A stretch of DNA of 64,000 nucleotides from an uncultured bacterium (GCA_903857865.1 CAIOGO010000021.1:15810-79809), one strand, 5' to 3'; numbered from the stretch's first letter, positions 34,515 to 45,259 are shown. Program-made: numbers and translations. The notes: a model not told the origin generated them from the sequence alone.

Positions 34515-36260
34515 CTACTCGCCTTCACCGTCCGATAATTCCCACCGTTCACTCGGCGACGGTTTGCTGGAGTCGACCCACTCCCTCACCTTTTGCCGCA
34601 GCTCGGCGATGGTTACATAGGACCCCTCGTGGGTCCCGCTGAGAATGGAATCTGCTGAGCCCCTCAGCCATTTCAGCTCCTCGCACGTTTCGAAGTCGCT
34701 CCGATGGAGTTCACGCACTGCGTAGTAGGGCTTGTCCGCGGCTAGTTCGCAGCCGAAGTAGTGCAACTCGAAACTGGGAACCTGGGCAACCAGGGATCGC
34801 TTTGCAGCGCCTGTGCTGGGTTGCTGGATCACCTTGGCGATCTCCTCGTTCGCCGTCCACATCCCATTGCGACGCCACTTCCCATCGCGCTGGCTCTTGG
34901 GCGCGTCAGTATCATGCACAATCGTGTACGAGCTTCCGAACTGGTTGAGGATTCGGGCGAAGAGCACAAGGTTGCTCTTGCCCATACAATTCACAATGTG
35001 CACACCCCGCGACGCATCCGCCGCGCTGCGCTGGAGTAGTTCTGAATAGACGGCCTGTTCGGTCTCGCCCTCGACGAGCCAGACTTGGTCCGCGAAGAAG
35101 AACTCCGTCACGGTGGGATGGCATGAGCGTACCATGTGAAGATTCTCCCGTTCCTCGTCTGAGAAGGCGGCTCGGTCGGTCGAGAACATCCTAGTCTGCG
35201 AAGGCCCACTGCGCGCAACCCTCACGATTGTCGTGTGCGCCTTCGATACATCGATGAAGACGGGAGAGTGCGTGGTCGCGAGCACTTGCCACTCTGAGAC
35301 CTCAGAGAGGCCATACAGGGCCTCGCGAGCCGCTCGCACAATGGGCGGGTGCAGAAACGACTCCGGCTCCTCAATCAGGAGAATCCGCTGCCGTTCAGGA
35401 GCGATGGAGGCTTTCCCGTGTTTGAGTCGTCCGAGATCTGCGAGGGTTCCGATCGCCGACCACAAGAATGTGCGCCTCACGCCAGCACCTTGCTGGGCCA
35501 GGGGCAGCAGCGGATCACCTTCGCCCTGGATCTTGATGCAGCTGCCCGCTCCGACTACCTTCTCTGGCTCGAACTTGCCCACGTCCGGGGCGAACTCGAC
35601 CCTGTAGCCAGGGAAGACCGTCGCCAGCCGGGAAGCGATTCGCGTCGTCGCATCCTTGAGTTGCACATCGATCTCTTCTGCGAGCTCATCTGTCAGTTTC
35701 TTGAGTTCCGCCCTGACTGCTGCGGCCCGTCCTTCGTCGCCCTTGAGTGTGCCTTTCACGGCAGCGGTCAGGATCTCGACGATTTGAGCCTCCGTGGTCG
35801 CGGGGTCGTCCGTCGGCCTGACCCTTAGTGGGGCAGGGATGCGGCTAACGATGAGGGTATCCCAGCCCCCAACTCCCCCTTTTCCCCACCCCTTGACCTC
35901 TGGATCCCAGGAGTACTTGGTGCCCTTCTCCTCCGGAGTAGTCCACTCCCACTTCACGCGAATGCAGTTCCCGTGGCGCGGGTCTTCGTGCTCCCACTTG
36001 GAGCCGATTGTCTGCCGATCCTCGTCTGTCAAGTCCGTGAATACGCCCTCGATGGTAATCGGGGTCGCAGTATCCTCGTTTCGGAAACGAGATCTTGGCA
36101 GGGGTGACCCGACGCTCGCAAGGGCTTCATACGCGTCGAGTATCGTGGACTTCCCGACATTGTTCGGCCCTATCAGCACGACTATTCGGTCGATCTCGAT
36201 CTCGCAGCCCTCCGCGCCAATGCATCCGAAGTTGGCCACCCGAATTGCCCCGAGTCTCAT
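34515..36260 (-). CDS. OLD-family ATP-dependent endonuclease (ABC ATPase plus TOPRIM)
   Basis: 581-residue OLD-type nuclease. The ABC-like ATPase half has Walker A GPNNVGKST (31-39), signature QQGAGVRRTF (256-265), Walker B RILLIEEPESFLHP (292-305) and H-loop TTHSP (329-333). The TOPRIM half has the catalytic Glu in LVEGETE (395-401) and DTD in HDTDAP (449-454). No UvrD-like helicase gene (Gabija GajB) or AriB-like partner lies next to it, so it is a solitary type unless it works with the convergent STAND gene 175 bp away. The ATG at 36260 (GGTGAG upstream) is preferred to a GTG at 36284. Confidence 0.9.
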   Translation of the reverse strand: MRLGAIRVANFGCIGAEGCEIEIDRIVVLIGPNNVGKSTILDAYEALASVGSPLPRSRFRNEDTATPITIEGVFTDLTDEDRQTIGSKWEHEDPRHGNCIRVKWEWTTPEEKGTKYSWDPEVKGWGKGGVGGWDTLIVSRIPAPLRVRPTDDPATTEAQIVEILTAAVKGTLKGDEGRAAAVRAELKKLTDELAEEIDVQLKDATTRIASRLATVFPGYRVEFAPDVGKFEPEKVVGAGSCIKIQGEGDPLLPLAQQGAGVRRTFLWSAIGTLADLGRLKHGKASIAPERQRILLIEEPESFLHPPIVRAAREALYGLSEVSEWQVLATTHSPVFIDVSKAHTTIVRVARSGPSQTRMFSTDRAAFSDEERENLHMVRSCHPTVTEFFFADQVWLVEGETEQAVYSELLQRSAADASRGVHIVNCMGKSNLVLFARILNQFGSSYTIVHDTDAPKSQRDGKWRRNGMWTANEEIAKVIQQPSTGAAKRSLVAQVPSFELHYFGCELAADKPYYAVRELHRSDFETCEELKWLRGSADSILSGTHEGSYVTIAELRQKVREWVDSSKPSPSERWELSDGEGE

Positions 36261-36463
36261 CGTCTCACCGCCCCCCGTCTGCACTCAGATGCAGAGCCTG
36301 GCCAAGCGAGCTGCGCCGCTCCCCAGCTTGCTTCGATTCGCGAGGCACTTCATGTCTCTACGACCGTCTTCCATGATGTTGTTCTTTCGTACATGGCATC
36401 GGGTGCTATCCTATATTCTGGCGACACTCTCTTCAACTGCGCGACTCGGCAACCTCCGCGCAC

Positions 36464-36491
36464 TTGACAGTAGCGAACTCCTTCGTAGAAT
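36464..36491 (+). promoter_or_regulatory. Promoter of the TetR operon
   Basis: Consensus TTGACA at 36464-36469 and TAGAAT at 36486-36491, 16-nt spacer. The last base of the -10 box is the first base of the palindromic operator, so repressor binding would block the polymerase. Confidence 0.8.
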
Positions 36492-36512
36492 ATGAATGAA
36501 CGTTCATTCATA
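36491..36512. promoter_or_regulatory. Perfect 22-bp palindromic TetR-type operator
   Basis: Inverted repeat with half-site TATGAATGAAC and its exact mirror GTTCATTCATA, no central spacer. It lies over the transcription start region, 12 nt before the TetR gene, and resembles the TGAATGA...TCATTCA sites of AcrR/FadR-like TetR proteins. Autorepression is the likely result. Confidence 0.85.
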
Positions 36513-36523
36513 CGGAGGCGACG

Positions 36524-37123
36524 ATGGCGAACGACCCGGCGAAGCAGGACCTGATTCGCAACGCAGCGATCCGCGTGTTCGCCCGGAAGGGCTTTCACGC
36601 GACGCGAGCGGAGGAGATTGCCGAAGAGGCCGGGATCGCTGTCGGCACGATCTACAACTACTTCGAGAGCAAGGCTCAAGTCCTGCTCTCCATTTTCGAG
36701 CGTGAGTTCGAGGAGGAAGTCGGGCTCTACGAATCGATGGCGAAGAGCGGTGTGTCGGTGCGCGAGCGCTTCAGCAAGATCCTCAGTGCGCACTTCGCAC
36801 GGCTTGCGGAGTCGCGCGACCTAGCAGTGGTCCTCGTGCGCGAGCGCTACAACGGGTCGGGCGAGATCGGCGAGGCCATGGCGAAGATGCAGCGCAAGAT
36901 GCTCGACAGGATCGAGAAGCTCATCCAGGACGGCGTGGACGCAGGATGGCTGCGCACCTGCAACGTGCGCATGGTTGCGCCGGCGCTGTTCGCCATCGTT
37001 CAGTCCATCGGCGAGGCGGCAATGATCTACCCGGAGTCCCAGCAGAAGGCATTCCTCGCCCGGGCGCCCGAGGAGCTCGCAGGCCTCATATGGAACGGGC
37101 TCGGACGCGAGGAGGCGGCATGA
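36524..37123 (+). CDS. TetR/AcrR family transcriptional regulator
   Basis: 199-residue one-domain-pair repressor. The N-terminal helix-turn-helix (about residues 10-55) is typical: AAIRVFARKGFHATRAEEIA, then AGIAVGTIYNYFESK. The C-terminal ligand-binding domain is helical, and its inducer is unknown. GGAGG precedes the ATG. It sits directly behind its presumed operator and ends in an ATGA overlap with a small exported-protein gene and the remains of an RND transporter, the usual partners of such regulators. The regulator appears intact although its target operon is broken. Confidence 0.93.
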   Translation: MANDPAKQDLIRNAAIRVFARKGFHATRAEEIAEEAGIAVGTIYNYFESKAQVLLSIFEREFEEEVGLYESMAKSGVSVRERFSKILSAHFARLAESRDLAVVLVRERYNGSGEIGEAMAKMQRKMLDRIEKLIQDGVDAGWLRTCNVRMVAPALFAIVQSIGEAAMIYPESQQKAFLARAPEELAGLIWNGLGREEAA

Positions 37124-37290
37124 CACGTCGGCTCGCAGCAGTCCTCACGGTTCTCGTCATTCTCGCTGCCGCAGCACGCACCCTGGATGCTACGCCCACG
37201 GCGCGCAGGGAGGAGACCCCTCCCGCGCAGAACCCGGGGCGGGAGGGGTCACCGCCTCCTCCGCAGCTCCCGGAGGGAGAGGAGGCGTAA
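37120..37290 (+). CDS. Short exported peptide, possible remnant of an efflux component
   Basis: 56-residue frame overlapping the TetR stop (ATGA) and the next ATG (TAATG). Residues 1-24 form a signal peptide (MTRRLAAVLTVLVILAAAAR); the rest is proline- and glutamate-rich (EETPPAQNPGREGSPPPPQL) with no domain. It may be a genuine small periplasmic protein, or the fused ends of a deleted outer-membrane or adaptor gene. Confidence 0.5.
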   Translation: MTRRLAAVLTVLVILAAAARTLDATPTARREETPPAQNPGREGSPPPPQLPEGEEA

Positions 37291-37548
37291 TGCGCCACTG
37301 GATGGATCGTCGATCACGCCTGGCTGACGCTCGCCGTCGTCGTCGCGATCACCGTCTTCTTCCTCGTCTTCATCCCGAAACTCCAGCTGCAGACCAACTT
37401 CGGCAAGTACTTGCCGGACAGTGACCGTTCGGTGCAGATGATGCGGAACGCGGAGAGGATCTTCGGCTCGCAGGAATCCTTCATGGTCCTCGTCGAGACG
37501 CCGGACACGGTCTTCACCGTCGAGACAATCGCCGACCCGATCTCGGTC
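37290..37548 (+). pseudogene. N-terminal fragment of an RND/MMPL-family transporter
   Basis: The ATG at 37290 has GGAGAGGAGG upstream, but within about six codons the reading shifts. In the next frame the sequence reads like an RND transporter start: WIVDHAWLTLAVVVAITVFF (transmembrane helix 1), FIPKLQLQTNFGKYLPDSD, then FGSQESFMVLVETPDTVFTV. The family needs some 700 or more further residues, which are absent; near 37545 the sequence switches to a different protein. A frameshift plus a large deletion make this non-functional. Confidence 0.8.
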
Positions 37549-38081
37549 AGACCCAGCAGCTCGTGTCGAGCAGCGAACGTACAGGCAGCTTCTCCGGGTC
37601 GAACATCCAATTCGACCAGATGGGCCGCAGCAAGCTCTCCTCCAAGTTCGACGCGGAGCTCCTCGGCGAGACGACGCTCACCGTGAGTGTGGATGGCGTG
37701 CCGCAGGACCGCAGGGTCTACGTCCTCCGCCTGGTGGCGAACGCCCAGACGAACCCAAGCGAGAGCTTCCCCGAGCGCACGATGTGGGTGGACGCGGAGC
37801 AGTACCTCGTCCTCGCCTCGGAGAGCAAGAACACGGTCGGGAAGCTCGAGAGCGCGCTGCGCGCCGACGCCCTCGTCACGTTCAGGGACCGTCTCGAGTA
37901 CGCCGTGATGACGGTGTCGAACGTGCTCGACAACAGCTGGACGACGGTGAGGGTCACCGACCGGGAGGACGTGGGCGAACTCGCGGACAACCTGTTCGAC
38001 CCAGCGCTCTTGCCGCAGTTCGACCCGCGGCAGTTCAACGATCGGCTGCAAGTCCAGGTGCCCGACCCGATCTGCCCGTAG
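37549..38081 (+). pseudogene. C-terminal fragment of a LolA-like outer-membrane lipoprotein-sorting protein
   Basis: About 175 residues without their own signal peptide or start. They match the tail of LolA-like sorting proteins often found beside RND transporters: GSNIQFDQMGRSKLSSKFDAEL, shortened here to its core FDQMGRSKLS, then VYVLRL, TMWVDAEQYLVLASES and LADNLFDPALL. An ATG at 37563 could start translation, but the protein would lack its N-terminal half. The junction with the transporter fragment is around 37545, pointing to one deletion spanning both genes. Confidence 0.72.
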
Positions 38082-38190
38082 GCATCTCACGAAGAGGGAG
38101 AACACCGGTGTGGGCAGCCGCTGCGCTGCTGCCCTCTTCATTGGACACAACCCGTCGCGAGGGTCGCTCTCCCTGTGAGATCGTCGCTCG

Positions 38191-40155
38191 TCAGCTTCGC
38201 GACGGGCCGTGGGGCCTGCGGACGTAGCGGCGCCAGGCGTCGCGGCCCTCGGTCTTAGCCACGTACATGGCCGCATCGGCGTTCTGAAGAAGATGCGTGC
38301 TGTTGTCCGCGTCGTCGGGGTAAACCGCAATGCCAATGCTGGCGGACAGCCCAAGGCTTCCGTCGTTCTCGATGTCAAAGGAGTCGCGCAGGGCGCGCAA
38401 GACCTTCTCCGCGGCGATCTCCGCGTCCTTCGGATTGTCGATGCCGGGGAGGAGGACGACGAACTCGTCGCCGCCAAGGCGAGCGATCGTATCGCTCGCG
38501 CGCAGTACGTCTCGCAGGCGGATGCTCACTTCCTGCAGCACGCGGTCGCCGGCGGCGTGCCCGTGCGTGTCGTTGACCTCCTTGAATCGATCGAGGTCAA
38601 GGTAGAACACGGCCAGCCGCTCGAGGTTGCGCATGGCGCGCGCGATCTCAAGTCTGAGGACATCATCGAGCGCCCCGCGCGTCAGGAGACCCGTCAGCGG
38701 ATCGTGCGTCGCGAGGAACGACAGCTTCTCCTGATTGCGCAGCAGTTCGGTCACATCGCGGATGATACCCTGGTACACGCGCTCCGTTCCGCCCGACGGC
38801 GCCTCGAGGATGCTCGTCAGGAGACAGCGCACGTGCGCACCGTCCTTCCGCTTCAGCGTGACGGGGTAGCTCGCAACGAACCCTTTCTCTTGGATGGCAA
38901 CCCGGAACGCCTCTCGATCCTCCGGGCGGACGTAGAGCGCGCTTGCCGAGATCGCCAGGATTTCCTCTTTCGTGTAGCCGAAGAGGTCGACGAGCGCTTG
39001 ATTCGCGTCGATGAAGCGCCCGTCTTCCGACGTGATGTAGATCGGGTCGCGCGACGATTCGAACAAGTTGTGGTACTGCCGCTCGCTCTGTGCAAGCGCC
39101 GCGCGGGACTCTTCAATCGATGCGAGCATGCCGTTGATGCTCGTCCCGAGGCGCGCGAGCTCGTCTTTCCCTCCCGACGGCACGCGCCGCGATGTGTCTT
39201 GCTCGCGGGCGATTCTCGCGACGTTCCGCGTCAGGCGAGCGGTGCGCGCCAGGACACGCGAGTCGAGGAAGACCAAGAAGCCCCCGCCGAGGAACGCCAG
39301 CATGGACAGAAGCACAATCATCAGGTTCCGCAAGGCCAAGACACCCACCCGGTAGGCGTCACGCGGAATCTCCACGCCAAGGACGGCGAGCGGCGCGCCC
39401 AACAGGTCCCGCCACACGGTGTATCCAGCCACGGTCTCGGCGTTGAGCGGCACGACAACGGACGGCGGCTCGTTCGGATCCCCTCCCGACAGCTGCGTCA
39501 ACAAGCCGGGATCGTTCCGCGGATCGTCCATGCTCCGGAACTGGAGAGCGAGGCTGACTTGGGCGGCCAGGCGGCCCATCTCGGTCGCGGTGAGCGTGCG
39601 CACGATCACGAGAATCCCCCGCACCGGCGGCTCATGAAGGCTGTTGAGAATCGGGTGCACAGCGACAAGGGCCAGCTCGTCACCGAAAGCAACGAGGCCA
39701 GCGAGACTGGACGTGTCATCCGCCGACCGGCCGAGCGCCACAATGGAATTCAGCGCCACCATCTGAGCTTCAGACATAGGCGCCGCCTCGTTCAACTCCA
39801 AGTTGAAGCCTCGGGCGTCGACGAGACCCCCGGCGGAGTCGAAGAACGCCATCCCGTTGAGGCGCAGGTTGGTGAACGTCTCAGCGAAGAGGTTCTGCTC
39901 CGCGAACCCCGGATCCGCACCCGTCACGAAGCCGACGGTGTCGTCCCACGAGGCCCAATCGTGAGCGGTCGCTTCCAGCGCCGTCAGTTCGGTCGCCATC
40001 GCGCTGCGCGCCCGGCCGATGTCCTTCCGCACTTCCGTGCGCTCGATGCCCAGGAACGTGCGCTTCAAGTGCGGCAAGGCAACGCCCAACAGGAGGCCAA
40101 CCACAACAGCGACCATGACGCCGATGCTCAGGATCACCTGCGCTCGAAGTCGCAT
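38191..40155 (-). CDS. Membrane CHASE4-HAMP-PAS diguanylate cyclase
   Basis: 654-residue sensor enzyme making c-di-GMP. Helix 1 is at about 8-29; a periplasmic CHASE4 domain (HDWASWDDT at 65-73) follows, then helix 2 (about 272-298), HAMP (to about 350), PAS (about 358-475) and GGDEF. The active-site GGDEF is intact at 561-565, and an inhibitory I-site RASD (552-555) lies five residues before it, so product inhibition is likely. No EAL or HD-GYP domain. It is convergent with the efflux-operon remnant. The oligoribonuclease encoded in the window could clear the pGpG breakdown product. Confidence 0.93.
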   Translation of the reverse strand: MRLRAQVILSIGVMVAVVVGLLLGVALPHLKRTFLGIERTEVRKDIGRARSAMATELTALEATAHDWASWDDTVGFVTGADPGFAEQNLFAETFTNLRLNGMAFFDSAGGLVDARGFNLELNEAAPMSEAQMVALNSIVALGRSADDTSSLAGLVAFGDELALVAVHPILNSLHEPPVRGILVIVRTLTATEMGRLAAQVSLALQFRSMDDPRNDPGLLTQLSGGDPNEPPSVVVPLNAETVAGYTVWRDLLGAPLAVLGVEIPRDAYRVGVLALRNLMIVLLSMLAFLGGGFLVFLDSRVLARTARLTRNVARIAREQDTSRRVPSGGKDELARLGTSINGMLASIEESRAALAQSERQYHNLFESSRDPIYITSEDGRFIDANQALVDLFGYTKEEILAISASALYVRPEDREAFRVAIQEKGFVASYPVTLKRKDGAHVRCLLTSILEAPSGGTERVYQGIIRDVTELLRNQEKLSFLATHDPLTGLLTRGALDDVLRLEIARAMRNLERLAVFYLDLDRFKEVNDTHGHAAGDRVLQEVSIRLRDVLRASDTIARLGGDEFVVLLPGIDNPKDAEIAAEKVLRALRDSFDIENDGSLGLSASIGIAVYPDDADNSTHLLQNADAAMYVAKTEGRDAWRRYVRRPHGPSRS

Positions 40156-40318
40156 CTAGGCTGCGCTCCTCGATGGCTCGTTGTCGCTGCGGCGCATCTC
40201 GTTCACGTCTCGATCGTACCTCACCACAAGCGCACTCTAGACTCCGGGAGCGGTCACGGCAAATGCAGCTGCCTCGCCGGGGGACGACGATCGTCCCATG
40301 GAAGCGATGAGATCGAGC

Positions 40319-41833
<1,515 letters not shown>

Positions 41834-41850
41834 AGCTCCCGCTCCTCCCG

Positions 41851-42858
41851 CTACTTGTACTTCTCTGCGCTGCCCTTGTAGGCCACGCCCTTCTGCTCCT
41901 CGGTGCGGTCGGTGGCCGGCGGCGGGGTCGGGACCAAGGACGCGACCCGGGCGTAGAGCTCATCGGTCATCGTGAAGTCCGCCGCGGCGAGCGAGGGCTC
42001 CAGTTGTTCGACGCTGCGCGCGCCGAGAATCGGCGCCGTCATCGCCGGGTGGGACTTGACCCACGCCACAGCGAGGGTTGCTGGGTGGACGCCCACCTCA
42101 CGCGCCAACACGGCGAGTGTCTCCGCTGCGTCGTAGTACGCCCTTTCGCCGTACCGAACGGCGTACATCTGATTTTCGACCAGACGGCCGCGCTCGGGTC
42201 TTCTTTCCACGCCGTATTTCCCGGAAAGGAGACCACCGCCAAGAGGGCTGTAGCTGACAACGCCGAGACCCTCCGCGCGCGCCAGAGGCAGGATCTCCAC
42301 CTCGGCCTGCCTCTTCACGAGACTGTACATGGGTTGGATGCAGGAGAATCCGACCAGAGCCTCGCGGCGGGAGATCCCAAGGGCCGTCGCGATCTGCCAT
42401 GCGGCCCAATTGCTCACTCCAATGTAGAGCGCCTTACCTTGCCGCACGACGAGGTCGAGAGCGCGCAGGGTCTCGTCGATCGGCGTCGACGGGTCGAAGG
42501 CGTGGACGAACAGGATCTCGACGCGATCGGTGCGCAGGCGCCGCAGGCTGGCTTCGAGGGAAGCGACGATGTGTCGTCGCGATAGCCCTCGGTCGTTGGG
42601 ATCCGAACCCATCGGGAATCCGACCTTCGTCGTGAGCACCACTCGATCGCGCTCTGGCTCAACGAGACTTCCGAGGATCTCTTCCGCGCGGCCGGCGGAG
42701 TAGACGTTGGCACAGTCGAAGAAGTCCACGCCCGCCTCGCGTGCGCGCCGGTACAGCGAGGCCGACGTCCTCTCATCGGCAACGTCTCCGAACGACATCG
42801 TCCCGAAGCAGAGCTCCGAAACCCGAATCCCCGTCAAGCCGAGCAGCCGGTGTTCCAT
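41851..42858 (-). CDS. Aldo/keto reductase
   Basis: 335-residue NAD(P)H-dependent oxidoreductase of the AKR barrel fold. The N-terminal [19 protein letters not shown], the catalytic tetrad context [13 protein letters not shown] (Asp, Tyr), VLTTKVG (Lys) and FVHAFDP (His), and the cofactor loop near [15 protein letters not shown] are all visible. It resembles the YajO/Tas-type group acting on aldehydes or small carbonyls. The ATG at 42858 gives the family start; a longer frame to 43047 is unsupported. It is upstream of guaA on the same strand and divergent from a glycosyltransferase. Confidence 0.9.
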   Translation of the reverse strand: MEHRLLGLTGIRVSELCFGTMSFGDVADERTSASLYRRAREAGVDFFDCANVYSAGRAEEILGSLVEPERDRVVLTTKVGFPMGSDPNDRGLSRRHIVASLEASLRRLRTDRVEILFVHAFDPSTPIDETLRALDLVVRQGKALYIGVSNWAAWQIATALGISRREALVGFSCIQPMYSLVKRQAEVEILPLARAEGLGVVSYSPLGGGLLSGKYGVERRPERGRLVENQMYAVRYGERAYYDAAETLAVLAREVGVHPATLAVAWVKSHPAMTAPILGARSVEQLEPSLAAADFTMTDELYARVASLVPTPPPATDRTEEQKGVAYKGSAEKYK

Positions 42859-43005
42859 CTCGATCGCCCCCCCCCTCGTCCGCGTTGGCTCTCGATCATA
42901 GCTTTCTCGCGCGAAGCCCGCTAGGATCCGGTCCGCCACGATTGACCGTCGCGGCCAGAGTCGGTAGTGTCTCCCTGCGGCGCCTGGAGCGCCGTGGGGA
43001 GCAGC

Positions 43006-44049
43006 GTGCGCATCGTCTACGGAGTCCAGAGCACGGGAAAGGGTCACCTGTCAAGATTCCTCGGCCTGTTGCCGCTATTCCGTCGCGACGGCCATGAACT
43101 CCTGGTCCTTGTGACCGGCCGGTGGGATCCTCCCGGCTACTTCCTCGACGCGCTCGCGGGAACGCGTTTCCGCCGGTTCCCAGGCTTGCCGATGGTCGCC
43201 GACGGCGTCGGAGGCATCTCCAAGCGGGGTACGGTGAAAGCGTTCGCCACCCGTCTCCCCGGGCTGTTCAACAGCTTCCGCAAGGCGCACCGATGGATCA
43301 GCGCATTCGATCCGGACTTGATCGTCAGCGACTTCGACCCGGTCACCGGATCCCCGTTCGTCGCTCCCGGCACCTTCAAGGTGGGCATCGGCAACTACTT
43401 CACGCCCGCGCGCCGGGACGTCGAACACCCGGCAGGCCTTCGCCGGGAACGGTTCAACGTCCGCGTCGCCGACAAGATGATCACGAGCGGACTCGATGTG
43501 AGAATCGGCTGCCACTTCTATCCGCTCGACGACGAGTGTCTCCCCCCGATTCTTCGGCCCGAAACGCTCACCATGGCGCCCGAGAACCGCGGCCACCTTG
43601 TCGTCTACCACGCCTTCCCGGGATTGCTCCCCCCGGTCCTGGCGTACGCAACCTCCCACCCCGCGACGCCCGTCATCCTGTATGGATACGAGACGAGGCC
43701 GCGCGGCCTTCCGGACAACGTCCGCCTGGAGGCGAACGCCGACCGCTTCCTCCGCGACCTCGCGACCTGCGAGGCGTTTGTCGGGACGGCTGGGTTTCAG
43801 TCGGTTGCCGAGGCGTTCTACTTCGGAAAGAAGATCGTCGTCCAGCCGATTGAGGGCCACTACGAACAGAAGTGGAACGCGTCACAACTCGAGCTTCACG
43901 GTATGGGGAAGTGCTGTCGCGGGGACCTCGAGGCCGATCTTGCGCAGCCGTTCGACCACGCCCTGCACGAGCGCCTCGTCCCGTGGTATCGGAGCGGGGC
44001 GGAACGCCACTACCAGCGCATTTTGAGCTACCTCCCCGACGCGCAGTGA
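43006..44049 (+). CDS. GT-B fold glycosyltransferase, MurG/UDP-glucuronosyltransferase-like
   Basis: 347-residue protein. The N-terminal IVYGVQSTGKGHLSRFLGLLP is the glycine-rich loop of GT-B enzymes, DLIVSDFDP sits in the first Rossmann domain, and the C-terminal donor-site region reads FVGTAGFQSVAEAFYFGKK with a later PIEGHYEQ. This matches the Glyco_trans_1_3/MJ1255-type group. Donor and acceptor are unknown. A GTG at 43006, 4 nt after GGGGAG, is chosen over a GTG at 42967. No capsule or LPS cluster is nearby. Confidence 0.75.
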   Translation: MRIVYGVQSTGKGHLSRFLGLLPLFRRDGHELLVLVTGRWDPPGYFLDALAGTRFRRFPGLPMVADGVGGISKRGTVKAFATRLPGLFNSFRKAHRWISAFDPDLIVSDFDPVTGSPFVAPGTFKVGIGNYFTPARRDVEHPAGLRRERFNVRVADKMITSGLDVRIGCHFYPLDDECLPPILRPETLTMAPENRGHLVVYHAFPGLLPPVLAYATSHPATPVILYGYETRPRGLPDNVRLEANADRFLRDLATCEAFVGTAGFQSVAEAFYFGKKIVVQPIEGHYEQKWNASQLELHGMGKCCRGDLEADLAQPFDHALHERLVPWYRSGAERHYQRILSYLPDAQ

Positions 44050-44059
44050 CGAGGGCGTT

Positions 44060-45259
44060 CTACTCTGTCTCGCCCGCGTACACCGTGCGGCCGTCGATCA
44101 GCACGCGCTCGACGCGGGAGTGCGCGATGTCAAAGGGATGCGCGGTCAGCACCGCGAGATCGGCGTCTTTACCCGGCTCGAGCGATCCGACGCGATCGTC
44201 GATCCTCAGGATCTCGGCCGGAGTCAGCGTGATCGCCCGCAACGCCTCCGCCTCGTCCATGCCCTCGTTCACGGCCAGCGCGGCGTTGAGGGTGAGGTAG
44301 CGCGTCGCCGATCCTTCGTCGGTTTGAATCGCGACCTTCACGCCCGCGCGGGAGAGAAGCCCGGCATTGCGGGGCGTGAGCCCGCGCAGTTCGAGCTTCA
44401 TCCGCGAGAAGAGCACCGGGCCGGGAATGCACGGGATCCGTTTCTCGGCCAGGATGTCGGCGATCTTGTACCCCTCGGTGGCATGGATGAGCACGAGGTC
44501 GAGGTGGAACTCCTCGGCGATCCGGATCGCGGTCATGATGTCGTCGGCACGGTGAGCGTGAATGTGGGTTGGGATCTCGCGCGAGAGCGCGCTCGCAAGC
44601 ACCTCGAGCCGCAGGTCACGCTCGAACGGCTCCGGCCGCTGCGCGCCTTTCGCACGTTTGGAGAACGCCGCGACCTTCTCCTCGTGCCGCGCTTTGCGCT
44701 CGATGTAGTTCTGGGCCTTGGCCAGCGCTTCGCGCAACACGCCCGCGCTGCCCATGCGTGTGGATGGTGCCTTCTTCTGTTCACCGTAGACGCGCTTCGG
44801 GTTCTCGCCAAGCGCCATCTTCAGCGCCGCCGGGGCACGCACCAGCATCTCCTCGACCGTGCGGCCCGCGGTCTTCACAATGGCGGTCTGGCCGCCGACG
44901 ATGTTGGCACTGCCGGGGCTCGTGTTGATGGTCGTGATACCCGCGCGGCGCAAGTCAGCAAAGGCGAGGTCCTCGGGGTGGATGGCATCGATCGCGCGGA
45001 GGTGCGGAGTGACCGGGTCGGTCATCTCGTTCCCGTCGTAGTATCGGGCGTCGATTCCGTCAGCGAACAGCGCGACGTGACAGTGGGCCTCGACGAGCCC
45101 CGGCACGACAAACCGTCCCCTAGCATCGACGATCTCAGCGGCCTTCGGGATACGGCGCACGCTTCCGACAGCCGTGATCCTCCCGCGCTCGACCGCCACG
45201 TCGGCCCTTTCGAATCGCATCTCCGGCGTGAGAACCAATCCACCTTGGATGAGAAGCAC
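44060..45259 (-). CDS. Imidazolonepropionase-like amidohydrolase
   Basis: 399-residue metal-dependent hydrolase. Metal ligands are suggested by GLVEAHCHV (HxH), HIHAHRADD, LIHATEGYK and the Asp in QTDEGS; a small beta-sandwich surrounds the barrel at both termini (DARGRFVVPGL and LEPGKDADLAVL). Substrate is unknown; relatives hydrolyse cyclic amides or dipeptides. The start is GTG at 45259, with AAGGAGG 8 nt upstream. Stands convergent to the glycosyltransferase gene. Confidence 0.88.
   Translation of the reverse strand: MLLIQGGLVLTPEMRFERADVAVERGRITAVGSVRRIPKAAEIVDARGRFVVPGLVEAHCHVALFADGIDARYYDGNEMTDPVTPHLRAIDAIHPEDLAFADLRRAGITTINTSPGSANIVGGQTAIVKTAGRTVEEMLVRAPAALKMALGENPKRVYGEQKKAPSTRMGSAGVLREALAKAQNYIERKARHEEKVAAFSKRAKGAQRPEPFERDLRLEVLASALSREIPTHIHAHRADDIMTAIRIAEEFHLDLVLIHATEGYKIADILAEKRIPCIPGPVLFSRMKLELRGLTPRNAGLLSRAGVKVAIQTDEGSATRYLTLNAALAVNEGMDEAEALRAITLTPAEILRIDDRVGSLEPGKDADLAVLTAHPFDIAHSRVERVLIDGRTVYAGETE

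Noticed and set aside
34515-36260. Gabija or PARIS system
   Set aside because: The OLD nuclease fits GajA/AriA superficially, but no UvrD-like helicase or AriB-type gene is adjacent.
23620-36523. Insertion sequence, integrase or prophage as carrier of the island
   Set aside because: No transposase, integrase, terminal inverted repeats or tRNA-derived attachment site could be found by reading.
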